Translations under genes and position numbers: made by a program
Notes under the pieces: model-generated
Database searches by the model: none
The model's input: the letters and a program-made list of their open reading frames with translations, nothing else
What the model was told of the DNA's origin: nothing
Assembly: GCA_964528155.1 (NCBI GenBank)
Contig: CAZGRL010000024.1
Coordinates: 1 to 44,921 of the forward strand
DNA length: 44,921 bases
Reading direction: 5' to 3'
Origin: G001797105 sp964528155
Lineage (GTDB): Bacteria; Chloroflexota; Anaerolineae; Anaerolineales; E44-bin32
Shown: in pieces, positions 18,208 through 26,449 of the stretch
Position numbering within the stretch: position 1 is the first letter of the stretch
Layout: the number at the start of each line of letters is the position of its first letter

Positions 18208-19131
18208 CTACTCCCGTTCCTCCAGCCAGCGCTCCAGCATCATTCCCGCCATGGCGCCTTGTCCGACCGACGTGGCAACCTGACGGTAGACTGAGTCCTG
18301 CACCTCTCCTGCAGCGAACACACCCGGGACGCTGGTCATCGCCCTTTCGTCGGCCACCAGATATCCCTGCGAATCCATCTTGAGTTGGCCCTTGAAGAGA
18401 TCGGTGTTCGGGAAGTGGCCAATAAAGATGAACACACCGTCGGTCGTGAGTTCCTCGGTCGCATCCGACTTGAGGTTGCGCGTTCGGACGGCCTGCACTT
18501 TGCCATTGCCGATGATCTCTTCGATGACCGTGTCCCAGATGAAGCTCATCTTCTCGTTTTCCATTGCGCGGCGCTTCAATGTCTCTCCGGCGCGCAATTC
18601 GTCACGACGATGAATCACGCGCACTCGGTTGGCGAAGCGAGTCAGAAACAGGCCTTCCTCCATGGCGCTGTCCCCTCCTCCGACGACAACCACATCCTTG
18701 TCGCGAAAGAAGAAGCCGTCGCAGGTCGCGCAGAATGAAACACCCCGCCCGATATGCGACTCTTCGCCGGGGATGCCCAGACGGTTCGGCGAAGCCCCGG
18801 TAGCGATGACCAAAGACTCGGCCTGATATTCCTGACTGTAAGTCTTGATCGTAAACGGAGACCCTTGGGTGAGGTCAACCTCGGTCACCTCGTCCACGAC
18901 CAACCGCGCTCCGAAGCGCTCGGCCTGCTTTTGCATGAGCTCGACGAGCTCAGGCCCGGCTACCCCCTCGGGGAAGCCCGGATAGTTCTCGACCTCATAG
19001 GTAATCGAGATCTGACCACCCAGTTGGCTGCCTGAGATGACGAGCGGATTCAACCTGGCCCGCGCCGCATACATGGCCGCCGTCAATCCAGCCGGCCCGG
19101 ATCCGATCACGACGACTTTATCTTTCTCCAT
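18208..19131 (-). CDS. trxB: Thioredoxin reductase (NADPH, FAD)
   Basis: Transfers electrons from NADPH through FAD and a redox disulphide to thioredoxin. The 307-residue protein has the FAD-binding VVIGSGPAGLTAA at the N-terminus, the redox-active CATC (Cys134/Cys137), the NADPH-binding VVGGGDSAMEE and the C-terminal GVFAAGEVQD that closes the FAD site. ATG 19131 is chosen over an upstream start because GAGGGA sits directly before it and the FAD motif then falls at the family position. It lies 35 bp after a zinc-ribbon gene and 4 bp before the hydrolase gene. Confidence 0.95.
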   Translation of the reverse strand: MEKDKVVVIGSGPAGLTAAMYAARARLNPLVISGSQLGGQISITYEVENYPGFPEGVAGPELVELMQKQAERFGARLVVDEVTEVDLTQGSPFTIKTYSQEYQAESLVIATGASPNRLGIPGEESHIGRGVSFCATCDGFFFRDKDVVVVGGGDSAMEEGLFLTRFANRVRVIHRRDELRAGETLKRRAMENEKMSFIWDTVIEEIIGNGKVQAVRTRNLKSDATEELTTDGVFIFIGHFPNTDLFKGQLKMDSQGYLVADERAMTSVPGVFAAGEVQDSVYRQVATSVGQGAMAGMMLERWLEERE

Positions 19132-19166
19132 GCTTCCCTCGTTCAAGTTGGACCGCCGACGATGCC

Positions 19167-19403
19167 TCAATGGTTAATCTTGTGCTCGACCAGCGGTCCG
19201 ACGGAATGTACAAGCCACCACAGCGGGGCTCTCGTCCGGACTCTCCCCTCGGCGTCGATCAACGGCCGCCGGCAGGCATCATCCGGCTCTCCCAGGCGAC
19301 AGCCCAATCGAGTGCCGCCGCAGACCTCACACCGCCCAGGTTGATCGGCGGCCGTGAGACACTGCGGGCACAGATACACACTCTCCATGGAAGTATCGTC
19401 CAT
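19167..19403 (-). CDS. Small zinc-ribbon protein
   Basis: A protein of about 78 residues whose first half is a double zinc-knuckle-like ribbon: CPQC near the start, then CEVCGG and a further C..C pair, with a tail ending in charged residues and no membrane segment. No family could be named. It sits first in a likely operon with trxB, behind a clear promoter. ATG 19403 or 19388 could start it; a TTG at 19412 also opens the frame. The cysteine spacing and gene order support a real gene. A redox or metal-binding role is speculative. Confidence 0.65.
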   Translation of the reverse strand: MDDTSMESVYLCPQCLTAADQPGRCEVCGGTRLGCRLGEPDDACRRPLIDAEGRVRTRAPLWWLVHSVGPLVEHKINH

Positions 19404-19428
19404 TCGACTCAAATCCTTCGCTGTTGTG

Positions 19429-19457
19429 ATTGTATTCTACGGACAACCTGGCTGCAA
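19429..19457 (-). promoter_or_regulatory. Promoter of the zinc-ribbon / trxB unit: TTGCAG-17-TACAAT
   Basis: On the minus strand, -35 TTGCAG (19457-19452), 17-bp spacer, -10 TACAAT (19434-19429). The expected start of transcription is about 19 nt before the ATG at 19403. Confidence 0.6.
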
Positions 19458-19526
19458 TCCGTCTTACCTCTTCAGTCTGAGAGTCCCTTCATCCCGGTGG
19501 GTCGGCCCCGCCCGGCCGAGGCGGCT

Positions 19527-19949
19527 TCACTCGGTACGGCTGAAAGTCACGCCGATTAGGCCCAGCGCTTCCCCGGACAAGACACCCGCCAGAGCCCAAA
19601 CCGGAGCGCGGTTCATGACCGCGCCAATGTCGCCGGACGTGAATTCCGGCGTCCCGTCTGAGTGAAGGGAGATCTTGACCAGGATCAGCAGGACTGCAAC
19701 CGGAGCCACAAGAGCCCCTGTCAGCAGGCCAACCCCCATCGACTCAAGCAGCCAGCGCCTGCGGTCGGTCAGTTTTCCGCCTCGCCATCGGGCGACCCCG
19801 GTGAGGGCAAACGCAACACAGACGACCGCCGACAGCCCCATGACCGTATTCAGGTTGCGATCCTCAAAGGCAAGCCACACAAACCAGGCCGGGGCCGCAA
19901 CCGCCCAGGCGAACCTGACCACCCAGCGCAGATCGGGGATCCGGATCAC
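19527..19949 (-). CDS. Small membrane protein of unknown function
   Basis: A 140-residue integral membrane protein with about four hydrophobic segments (near residues 13-28, 35-52, 70-92 and 112-132). I do not recognise the family. It overlaps the upstream membrane-protein gene by 4 bp (ATGA), so the two are translationally coupled and probably function together. No signal peptide beyond the first helix. An assembly or envelope role is only a guess. Confidence 0.6.
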   Translation of the reverse strand: MIRIPDLRWVVRFAWAVAAPAWFVWLAFEDRNLNTVMGLSAVVCVAFALTGVARWRGGKLTDRRRWLLESMGVGLLTGALVAPVAVLLILVKISLHSDGTPEFTSGDIGAVMNRAPVWALAGVLSGEALGLIGVTFSRTE

Positions 19950-20566
19950 CCTGCATCCTCACTTGTTGTTTGCCCGGTCCTCGTGAGAATCAGGCTCAGG
20001 CCAGCCTGGGTGAGAACGATCAGCCACAGATTGCGGGTAAGCAGGAAGAGCGCAGTCGAACCGCAGACGCGCGCGAGGTCGGTCCATTCCGCCGGCACCG
20101 GCCACGTTCTTGAGGCCCTTGGGCGGTGTCGGAGGACCCACTCGAGCAGGCCGATGCCGAGCCCGATCAGCGGGCCCGACCAACGCGGGTCGGCCAGCAG
20201 ACTTGCCGTTCCACGGTAGAGAGCCCAACGCGGTTCATCCATGGCGGCCTGTCCCGGCCGGGCATACGGCAATTCCACCCGTCGCCAGCCAACCGCAACC
20301 CACGCGGCGCCCAGCGCCGCGGCGCATACGATTGCCCCGCGGAGCCACTCAACTCCCGTTCTGCCCGAGAGCCCGACGTCGCGAGCGGCGACCGCACCGG
20401 TGATCAGAGCCACGTAAGGGATGCCCAGACTATAGATCCACCGGCCGACGGACGCCCCAGGCTGCGACCAATCACCGAGGCGGCTCGCCAACCGGCCCCT
20501 GAAAAAACCGACAACCAACGGGGCAGCCAGGGCTATTCCGGTCCAAAGAAGTGCTTCAGCGATCAT
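19946..20566 (-). CDS. Multi-pass membrane protein of unknown function
   Basis: A 206-residue protein with about five to six hydrophobic segments, including an N-terminal one (LLWTGIALAAPLVVGFF). The central loop has a run of basic and aromatic residues (WRRVELPYARPG). No family identified. ATG 20566 has AGGG about eight bases before; a GTG at 20575 is an alternative. Coupled to the 140-residue membrane protein. The pair precedes the zinc-ribbon gene on the same strand but has a promoter between them. Confidence 0.6.
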   Translation of the reverse strand: MIAEALLWTGIALAAPLVVGFFRGRLASRLGDWSQPGASVGRWIYSLGIPYVALITGAVAARDVGLSGRTGVEWLRGAIVCAAALGAAWVAVGWRRVELPYARPGQAAMDEPRWALYRGTASLLADPRWSGPLIGLGIGLLEWVLRHRPRASRTWPVPAEWTDLARVCGSTALFLLTRNLWLIVLTQAGLSLILTRTGQTTSEDAG

Positions 20567-20587
20567 CTCGTGCACCCTGGCGCAATG

Positions 20588-20619
20588 CGGCGCCCCGGTC
20601 TGTCATGAACAGGGCGCCG
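20588..20619 (-). terminator. Likely terminator of the histidine kinase gene
   Basis: An 8-bp GC-rich stem (20588-20595 with 20612-20619), starting 32 nt beyond the kinase stop codon. No T-run follows, so efficiency is uncertain. Confidence 0.45.
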
Positions 20620-20651
20620 CCGAATATGAGGATCGATCCGATCTTCCGGTC

Positions 20652-22409
20652 TCAGGGTGTCTCTTCCGCTCGAGTCTCCGGATCAAGTTCCGGCTTGGGG
20701 AGAGGTACCACGACCGTGATCAATGTCCCTTTGCCCTCGGACGAGCGGATGAGCAGCTTTCCGTCGACAAGCTCCGTCCTCTCGCGCATGTTGACCATCC
20801 CCAGGCTGCCCCTTTGCTCGTAGTTCGAGTCGACCGCCCCGACGTTGAAGCCGACACCGTCATCCTCCACCTCGAGCGTGAAGGTCTCAGCGTCTTTGTT
20901 CAGGCGAACCCAGATGTGCTCGGCCTCGGCGTGTTTCCGGGCATTGTTGACCGCCTCTTCAGCAATGTAGAACACAACGGCTTGCTTCCCGGCCTCGAGC
21001 CCCTCGGCCACGTTTGCCGTCGACTTCACGATCACATTTTGGCCATGCGTGTCACGCATTTTCTCGGCGAGCTGCCTGAGCGCGGGCAGCAAGCCTTGCG
21101 ATTCAAGGATCAACGGGCGCAAGGTGAAGAGCATGTGCCGCAGGTCCTTCGTGGTTCTACGAGCAAGGTCTTCTACCTTCGTGAGCTCGGTCGTTGCAGC
21201 ATCGGCGTCTCGTTCGATCAGCCTGCGGGCGAAGTTCACTCGCATCGTGATCGCCGCGATCGATTGCGTGGGTCCATCGTGCAGATCTCTGGCAAATTTC
21301 CGGCGAGCCTCTTCCTGAATCTCTGTCATCCGCTCCCGCTCGGCCTCCAGACCCTGGAACAGTCTGGCGTTCTGCATTGCCACCGCCACTTGCCGGGAAG
21401 CGGCCTCGAGCAGCTCAACCTGCTCTCGATTGAAGAAGCCCATGCGCGGATGGGCGAAAAGTAGGACGCCGTGGCGCTCGCCGTTGCTTTTCAAGGGGAT
21501 GGCCAGGAGATCTCGGCACTCTTGCAGACCCTTGAATTGGCTCAATATGGGATCGGCCTCCGGGTCCGACCCATGCTGGGTTTTCCCTGAAGCCAAAGCT
21601 TCCCCAAGAAGTCCGCCTGTCATTTCGACGAGGGGTTCGGTGTCTGGCCCGGGGAGCCCCCTTGAGCCAGCGACCCGAAGCCGACCCGCATCGATCAGGA
21701 ACACGCCCAGCGCCAGACGATCACTGCTGCCGTTGGCATCTGCTAAGACACTGGCGCTCAAATCAAGCGCCAGATCAAGTACCTGTTCGAAATCGAGCGT
21801 GGCGCTCAATTGCGATGCAATAGCGAACATCTCCTTCGCCGATCGACCATCCACGACGCGCCCTTTTCGCCCCCCGCCGCCTGGAGCGCTCACCTCTCCA
21901 CGAATGCGTTCCATGAGCCAACCGATCGCGACGGCCGCGAGCGTGAGGGCCTGCAACACCATTCCCATTGGGACCATCACCCATAGCCCGCCACCGCTCA
22001 TGACCAGGCCGATCGCCGTGATGACAAGAACGACCGCCACCCCCGACCCGAGCACACCGATCCACCCGTACGTCAACCCCGCGCCGAACACGGGCATCAA
22101 GAAGACCGACATGATCGGGCTCGCGAACGAACCGCTGATCAGGAATGCGACGGCGCTGAGAACAAGGTCGAAGGCTGCCAATCCCCAGCCGAGCCACACC
22201 GGCCTCCAACCGCTCGATTGGGCGAGCCCGATCAGACCAACACTAAGTAGCCAGATCAAGAGGAGTAGGACAAGCCCCGAACTCATCGCACCGGAGAAGA
22301 CGGCCGCCAGGGACACACCCGCAAGACCCAAACCGTGCCCTACAAGGCCGATTTGATCCACCAGAGAAAGGGCGTTGAAGCGACTCTTGGCTGTCACAAG
22401 ATCAATCAT
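20652..22409 (-). CDS. Membrane-bound sensor histidine kinase (NarL/LiaS type)
   Basis: A two-component sensor kinase of about 585 residues. Order: about six membrane helices (residues 15-175), a GAF domain (about 190-350), a HisKA_3 dimerisation domain with the phospho-accepting His in RDLHDGPTQS near residue 375, and a HATPase_c domain with the N-box (EEAVNNARKHA), DDGVGF and GSLGMVNMRER. This is the NarX/LiaS/DesK class that pairs with NarL-type response regulators. No response regulator is in the window, so it is an orphan. ATG 22409 is chosen because upstream residues are low-complexity. Signal unknown; both membrane and cytosolic input are possible. Confidence 0.9.
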   Translation of the reverse strand: MIDLVTAKSRFNALSLVDQIGLVGHGLGLAGVSLAAVFSGAMSSGLVLLLLIWLLSVGLIGLAQSSGWRPVWLGWGLAAFDLVLSAVAFLISGSFASPIMSVFLMPVFGAGLTYGWIGVLGSGVAVVLVITAIGLVMSGGGLWVMVPMGMVLQALTLAAVAIGWLMERIRGEVSAPGGGGRKGRVVDGRSAKEMFAIASQLSATLDFEQVLDLALDLSASVLADANGSSDRLALGVFLIDAGRLRVAGSRGLPGPDTEPLVEMTGGLLGEALASGKTQHGSDPEADPILSQFKGLQECRDLLAIPLKSNGERHGVLLFAHPRMGFFNREQVELLEAASRQVAVAMQNARLFQGLEAERERMTEIQEEARRKFARDLHDGPTQSIAAITMRVNFARRLIERDADAATTELTKVEDLARRTTKDLRHMLFTLRPLILESQGLLPALRQLAEKMRDTHGQNVIVKSTANVAEGLEAGKQAVVFYIAEEAVNNARKHAEAEHIWVRLNKDAETFTLEVEDDGVGFNVGAVDSNYEQRGSLGMVNMRERTELVDGKLLIRSSEGKGTLITVVVPLPKPELDPETRAEETP

Positions 22410-22628
22410 AATCGCTTCAGGATCGATTGCAACTGCAGGCGCCGTTGGGGCGTATCCGGCGAAAGGTTGCACGCCGCGGCGCAGGTTTCGTGGATTTGGG
22501 TTTGTTGGGAGGTCGGCTGCCTCAAACGCGCGAGGGGCATCCGGAGGCGATACGTACAAGCCGGCCGGGCTCTTGGCAGAAAGGGTCCGGCCAGCCGATC
22601 GCTTCGTCGTTTCGAAATCGGATTCAGC

Positions 22629-24569
22629 TCAAGGGAAGGTGGGGAACTTCGCCAGCAGAGTGTCCTGATCGGCCTGTTCGGGTGTCAACAGCCAGAGAGT
22701 TTCCTTCCCGGAGGAGTAAACACAGCTCACCTGGCCGTTGACTCCCCAACAGGTACCGGTCGGCCGGTTGATCACCGCTCCACGGAAACGCGCAGATTGG
22801 TGCTGCTTCATCAGGCGGGCGAATTCCACTTGATCGGCCGACGTATCCCAGACCCAATGGGCCGCCAGCAGCGTCTGATCCGTTTGATCGTTGTAGTACA
22901 CCTGGTAGTGGTCGCCGCCCCAGCCGTCGGCCGCCTTCTGGGAACTCGAATCGTCCATCTCGGCCGAATAGTCGGCTCCGTAGGCAAGGATCAAGTATGT
23001 CATCCATTCGCCCAGCGAGTTACTCTTCACCAATCTCCAGTCGGCGCCCAGCGTGGAACCCAGCTCCGGGTCGGTCACAACCACAACGGGTTCGGCCGAG
23101 ATATATCGCTCCGGGTGGAGAATTTGCTCGGTGCTGTCCGGCAGCCTCTCATAGGCCTCATTCACGCCAGCCCAGTTGCCTCGATCATAAAGGTAGGCTA
23201 CGAAAGTCAGCCCTTGATCATAAGGAAAGCTTGTATCCGGATAGACGTAGGGCGGCGGAAACTGCTCGGGGAGGGTCTGTCGCGGCGGACGATAACTGAA
23301 AATGTCCTGGTAGTCCTGCGGGCTCGCATATTGCTGGAACCATTGATCCATCACGAGAGTCGCATCGCCCTCCAGCAACGCCCGTATCGCCTGGCATCGT
23401 TGTTCGTCGCCGTCGCACATGGGGTAGACCCCGATGGCCCCGATGTCGTATTCCTGATCCACCAGAGCATGGGCATACTCGTGCGAATACACCCAGCGTT
23501 CGATCCCCGAGAAATGGTCCCCGATGACAAACAGTTCATCGCTCCAGGGGAAGTAAAAGCCGCCCAGGCTGTCCGTCAAACCGTTGAGCGCGTTTGTGTA
23601 CAGATCATATGTGGGTTTGATCAGACCCAGTACGCTCAAGGCGATGGCCTCATCCTTGAGCTCCTCTTGGGAGCCGCCGGCGCTCAGGAAATTGGCTTCG
23701 AGGATTGGCCGCACCCGAAACGCGGAGATTACATACCGGTCCACGTCTTTCCGAACCGGAAGGCCACGGATGTCAGCGACTTCTTGATTGATCCGATCCA
23801 TGAGCGCCGACGTCGTGGCATCGGGCGGGATCGGCGTCGGTGATACCGTCGCCGTGTTCGTCGGGGTGGGTGTCGGAGGGCTGGTGGGAGTACGGCTCGG
23901 TGTGGCGGTCCATTCCGGCGGCAATTCGAAGCCCCCGGCCTGCGTTTCCGTCGGCGCCTGCGTCGGCGCGGCGGTCGACGTGGCCGGGACATCCGTGTCG
24001 GGCAATGCCGCCCCGGTCGCCCGCGCTCGATCGATCAACCCGAATGTGACATACAAGCCGCCGGCGAGGACCGCGAAGAATAGAAACACACCGCCGGCGA
24101 TCGCCAGGACTTTCTTCCGCGCTTTCCTCTTTTCGGCACGCTCCTCTGGAGAAATCTCGTCCACCGCCTCTTCCGCCGACGAGGGGACTTCGGGCTGAAC
24201 GACATCACGCCCCATCGTGTGCATAGCGCGCGGAAGCGCCGGCTCATCCCCCATAGCGCGGGCCAGCCGCGCCAGTGGGGCCTCCTCTTCTTCAACCGGC
24301 TCGGGACCCTCGGCAGAAGGGATCGGGCGAGAAGGAGCAAGTTTGGCGATTCTGTGATGAGCAAGCTGGTTGTCGGGGTTGATATGGAGAACGCGCTCGA
24401 GACAGCGCAGTTTCTCTTCGGTGTCCTCAAGAGCGTAGCTCAGCAAGAGCCATCCGTCTTCCGAATTGGGGTACAGGCGGAGCGTCTCGATCAGAATCAG
24501 CCTGGCCGTGCCGTAGTCCCCGGCGCGAATGCTTTCGGCTGCCCGTTTCAGATCATCTTCAGGTTGCAC
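22629..24569 (-). CDS. TPR protein with one membrane helix and an extracytoplasmic HEYAH metallopeptidase-like domain
   Basis: A 646-residue modular protein. The N-terminus (about 1-75) has tetratricopeptide-like helices; an acidic stretch follows; one membrane helix lies at about residues 151-176; then a Thr/Pro-rich linker (about 200-250); then a domain of about 380 residues. That domain holds SHEYAHALVDQEYD near residue 362 (HExxH-type, here H-E-Y-A-H) and ALLEGDATLVMDQW near 398, whose Glu could be the third zinc ligand. The layout suggests a cell-surface zinc protease with a cytosolic TPR docking part. The start is GTG. Activity is inferred from motif only; a non-peptidase fold is possible. 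Confidence 0.72.
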   Translation of the reverse strand: MQPEDDLKRAAESIRAGDYGTARLILIETLRLYPNSEDGWLLLSYALEDTEEKLRCLERVLHINPDNQLAHHRIAKLAPSRPIPSAEGPEPVEEEEAPLARLARAMGDEPALPRAMHTMGRDVVQPEVPSSAEEAVDEISPEERAEKRKARKKVLAIAGGVFLFFAVLAGGLYVTFGLIDRARATGAALPDTDVPATSTAAPTQAPTETQAGGFELPPEWTATPSRTPTSPPTPTPTNTATVSPTPIPPDATTSALMDRINQEVADIRGLPVRKDVDRYVISAFRVRPILEANFLSAGGSQEELKDEAIALSVLGLIKPTYDLYTNALNGLTDSLGGFYFPWSDELFVIGDHFSGIERWVYSHEYAHALVDQEYDIGAIGVYPMCDGDEQRCQAIRALLEGDATLVMDQWFQQYASPQDYQDIFSYRPPRQTLPEQFPPPYVYPDTSFPYDQGLTFVAYLYDRGNWAGVNEAYERLPDSTEQILHPERYISAEPVVVVTDPELGSTLGADWRLVKSNSLGEWMTYLILAYGADYSAEMDDSSSQKAADGWGGDHYQVYYNDQTDQTLLAAHWVWDTSADQVEFARLMKQHQSARFRGAVINRPTGTCWGVNGQVSCVYSSGKETLWLLTPEQADQDTLLAKFPTFP

Positions 24570-24674
24570 GCTGTCTCCCCAAACAGCTCACGGTCGGCAC
24601 ACACGCCCCAGTCTATCAGGCGGTGCAGGCACGCCCAATAGCCCCTTGGGCTCAGGCCGGCGATCCCGGGAGGC

Positions 24675-24698
24675 CGCCTGCGTCACTCATTGCAGGCG
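24675..24698 (-). terminator. Possible terminator of the metal ABC operon
   Basis: A 7-bp perfect stem (24675-24681 with 24692-24698) about 40 nt beyond the permease stop. No T-run; weak support. Confidence 0.35.
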
Positions 24699-24736
24699 AG
24701 GGCGCCTATTCGGTCGGGACACATAGCCCAGACGCC

Positions 24737-25594
24737 TCACCCCGGCGCGGCCTCCGGTCGAGAGACCGGGAGCCTCCTTCGCGGGGCAAGGGCAAACACA
24801 ATTGCGAAAAGCGCTGTTTCGACGAGCACAATGGCCGGCCCGGAGGCGACGTTTAGGTAGTAGGAAAGGTAAAGCCCACATATGGCCGAAGCCGCTCCCA
24901 AGAAAGACGCAACGGCCATCATCGAAGGCAACCGTCGCGTCAGGAGGTATGCCGTCGCGCCCGGCGTAACCAGCATTGCCAGGATGAGCGCGACCCCCAC
25001 GGTCTGGAGCGAGACCACAATCACCAGCGCCATGAGTACCAACAGCGCATTCTGGAGAAGGAAAACCGGCAAGCGCAGGGTTGCGGCCAGCGTCGGGTCG
25101 AACGACAGAACCAGAAACTCCTTGTAGAGGGCCCCGATCGTCAATAGGACGATGACGCTAAGAATCGCCATCAACCGAATGTCCGCCTCGGACACGCCCA
25201 GCAGGTTCCCGAACAAGATGTGCGCCAGGTCGACGGCGTAGCTTCGCTGCAAAGACAGCAAGGCCACACCCAGGGCGAACGCGCCGGCGAAAACGACCCC
25301 GATCGCCGTATCCTCCCTGAGCCTCCTCCGGCGGCCAATGGCTCCGATGAGCAATGCCGCCAGCACCCCGGCGACCAGCGCGCCGACCGTCAGTGGCCAA
25401 CCCAGAATGAAAGCGATGACCACACCCGGAAGGACGATATGGGCCATCGCATCTCCGAAGAACGCCATCCCTCTCAGCACCACGTACGTGCCCAGAAGTG
25501 GAACGACGATACCCACGATCAGCGACGCCCACAGGCCCCGAACCATGAAGGGGTATGCGAAGGGCTCACTCAACCCTGCGAGCAGTCCGCTCAC
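24737..25594 (-). CDS. Zinc/manganese-type ABC transporter permease
   Basis: The membrane subunit of a cluster 9 (Zn/Mn/Fe) importer, ABC-3 family, with about eight membrane helices over 285 residues. Family stretches include VLRGMAFFGDAMAHIVLPGV near the N-terminus and VGVALILAMLVTPGATAYLL in the second half. I place the start at GTG 25594, which overlaps the ATPase stop (GTGA) and has GAGGC upstream; a TTG at 25618 is an alternative. It is the last gene of the operon Fur regulator, binding protein, ATPase, permease. Confidence 0.92.
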   Translation of the reverse strand: MSGLLAGLSEPFAYPFMVRGLWASLIVGIVVPLLGTYVVLRGMAFFGDAMAHIVLPGVVIAFILGWPLTVGALVAGVLAALLIGAIGRRRRLREDTAIGVVFAGAFALGVALLSLQRSYAVDLAHILFGNLLGVSEADIRLMAILSVIVLLTIGALYKEFLVLSFDPTLAATLRLPVFLLQNALLVLMALVIVVSLQTVGVALILAMLVTPGATAYLLTRRLPSMMAVASFLGAASAICGLYLSYYLNVASGPAIVLVETALFAIVFALAPRRRLPVSRPEAAPG

Positions 25595-26409
25595 GCTGCC
25601 TCGTCCCCCTCGCAACAAGTGTCGGCGAGGATCATCAGGCCTTCGCCATCGGGCAGGACGTGTACCTGGCCGCCATATGCCTGAACGAGATTCGGACGAG
25701 TGAAAACCTCCGTAGGTGTTCCGAAGGCGATCAAACGTCGTTGAAGCAACAGGACGCGATCGAAGCGCTCAGCCGCAAGGTTCAAGTCGTGGGTAGCGAT
25801 GATCGCCGTGACACGGGCGCGACTAAGCTCGTCGAGAATCTCGAGGATGCTTTGTTGCGCCGGCATGTCGAGGCCGTTGAACGGCTCATCGAGCAGGACG
25901 ATCTCGGCTTCCTGCGCCAGGGCCTGTGCCAGGAAGACCTTCTGTTGCTCGCCTCCCGAGAGGTCGGCGATGCGCCGGTCGTGAAGGGCCGACAGGCCCA
26001 CCCTTTGCAGGGCTTCGTCCACGATCCTCCAGTCATTCCGCGACGGCCATCGTAACAGGCCAATCTTGCGGATGCGTCCCATCATGGCGACTTCGCGCAC
26101 GGTCACGGGAAATGCCCAGTCGATCCGCGAGCGTTGGGGCAGATAGGCGATGCACACGTGCCCGCCCGGCCTGTGCCCGAAGACTTCCACCGTCCCGGAC
26201 GAAGGGCGCAGGATTCCGACGATCACCTGCATGAGCGTCGTTTTGCCAGCACCGTTCGGCCCGACGACCGCCGCGCGCTCGCCGGGCAGGATAGTGAGAC
26301 TGACCCCACTCAGCGCCTGATCGCCGTCGTAGCGAACGGAGACATCCTCCAGCCGGATCGCCGGTGCGTCTTCCTCATGCTTCGCAAGCTTGATGATCCA
26401 GTTCGACAT
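25591..26409 (-). CDS. Zinc/manganese-type ABC transporter ATPase
   Basis: The ATP-hydrolysing subunit of the metal importer. The 272-residue protein shows Walker A GPNGAGKTTL, Q-loop YLPQR, signature LSGGEQQK, Walker B IVLLDEPFNGLD and the switch His (ATHDL). The start at ATG 26409 gives the family's usual length; a longer frame up to 26481 would run into the binding-protein gene. It is coupled to the permease by a 4-bp overlap and follows the binding protein by 40 bp. Confidence 0.95.
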   Translation of the reverse strand: MSNWIIKLAKHEEDAPAIRLEDVSVRYDGDQALSGVSLTILPGERAAVVGPNGAGKTTLMQVIVGILRPSSGTVEVFGHRPGGHVCIAYLPQRSRIDWAFPVTVREVAMMGRIRKIGLLRWPSRNDWRIVDEALQRVGLSALHDRRIADLSGGEQQKVFLAQALAQEAEIVLLDEPFNGLDMPAQQSILEILDELSRARVTAIIATHDLNLAAERFDRVLLLQRRLIAFGTPTEVFTRPNLVQAYGGQVHVLPDGEGLMILADTCCEGDEAA

Positions 26410-26449
26410 CCAGGTTGCACTTTCCCGAGCCGACGGTTGAAGGACTACT

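Noticed and set aside
22335..23843. A 502-codon plus-strand frame opposite the metalloprotease-like gene
   Set aside because: It is antisense to two well-supported coding genes and shows no domain; the high GC content explains the long open frame.
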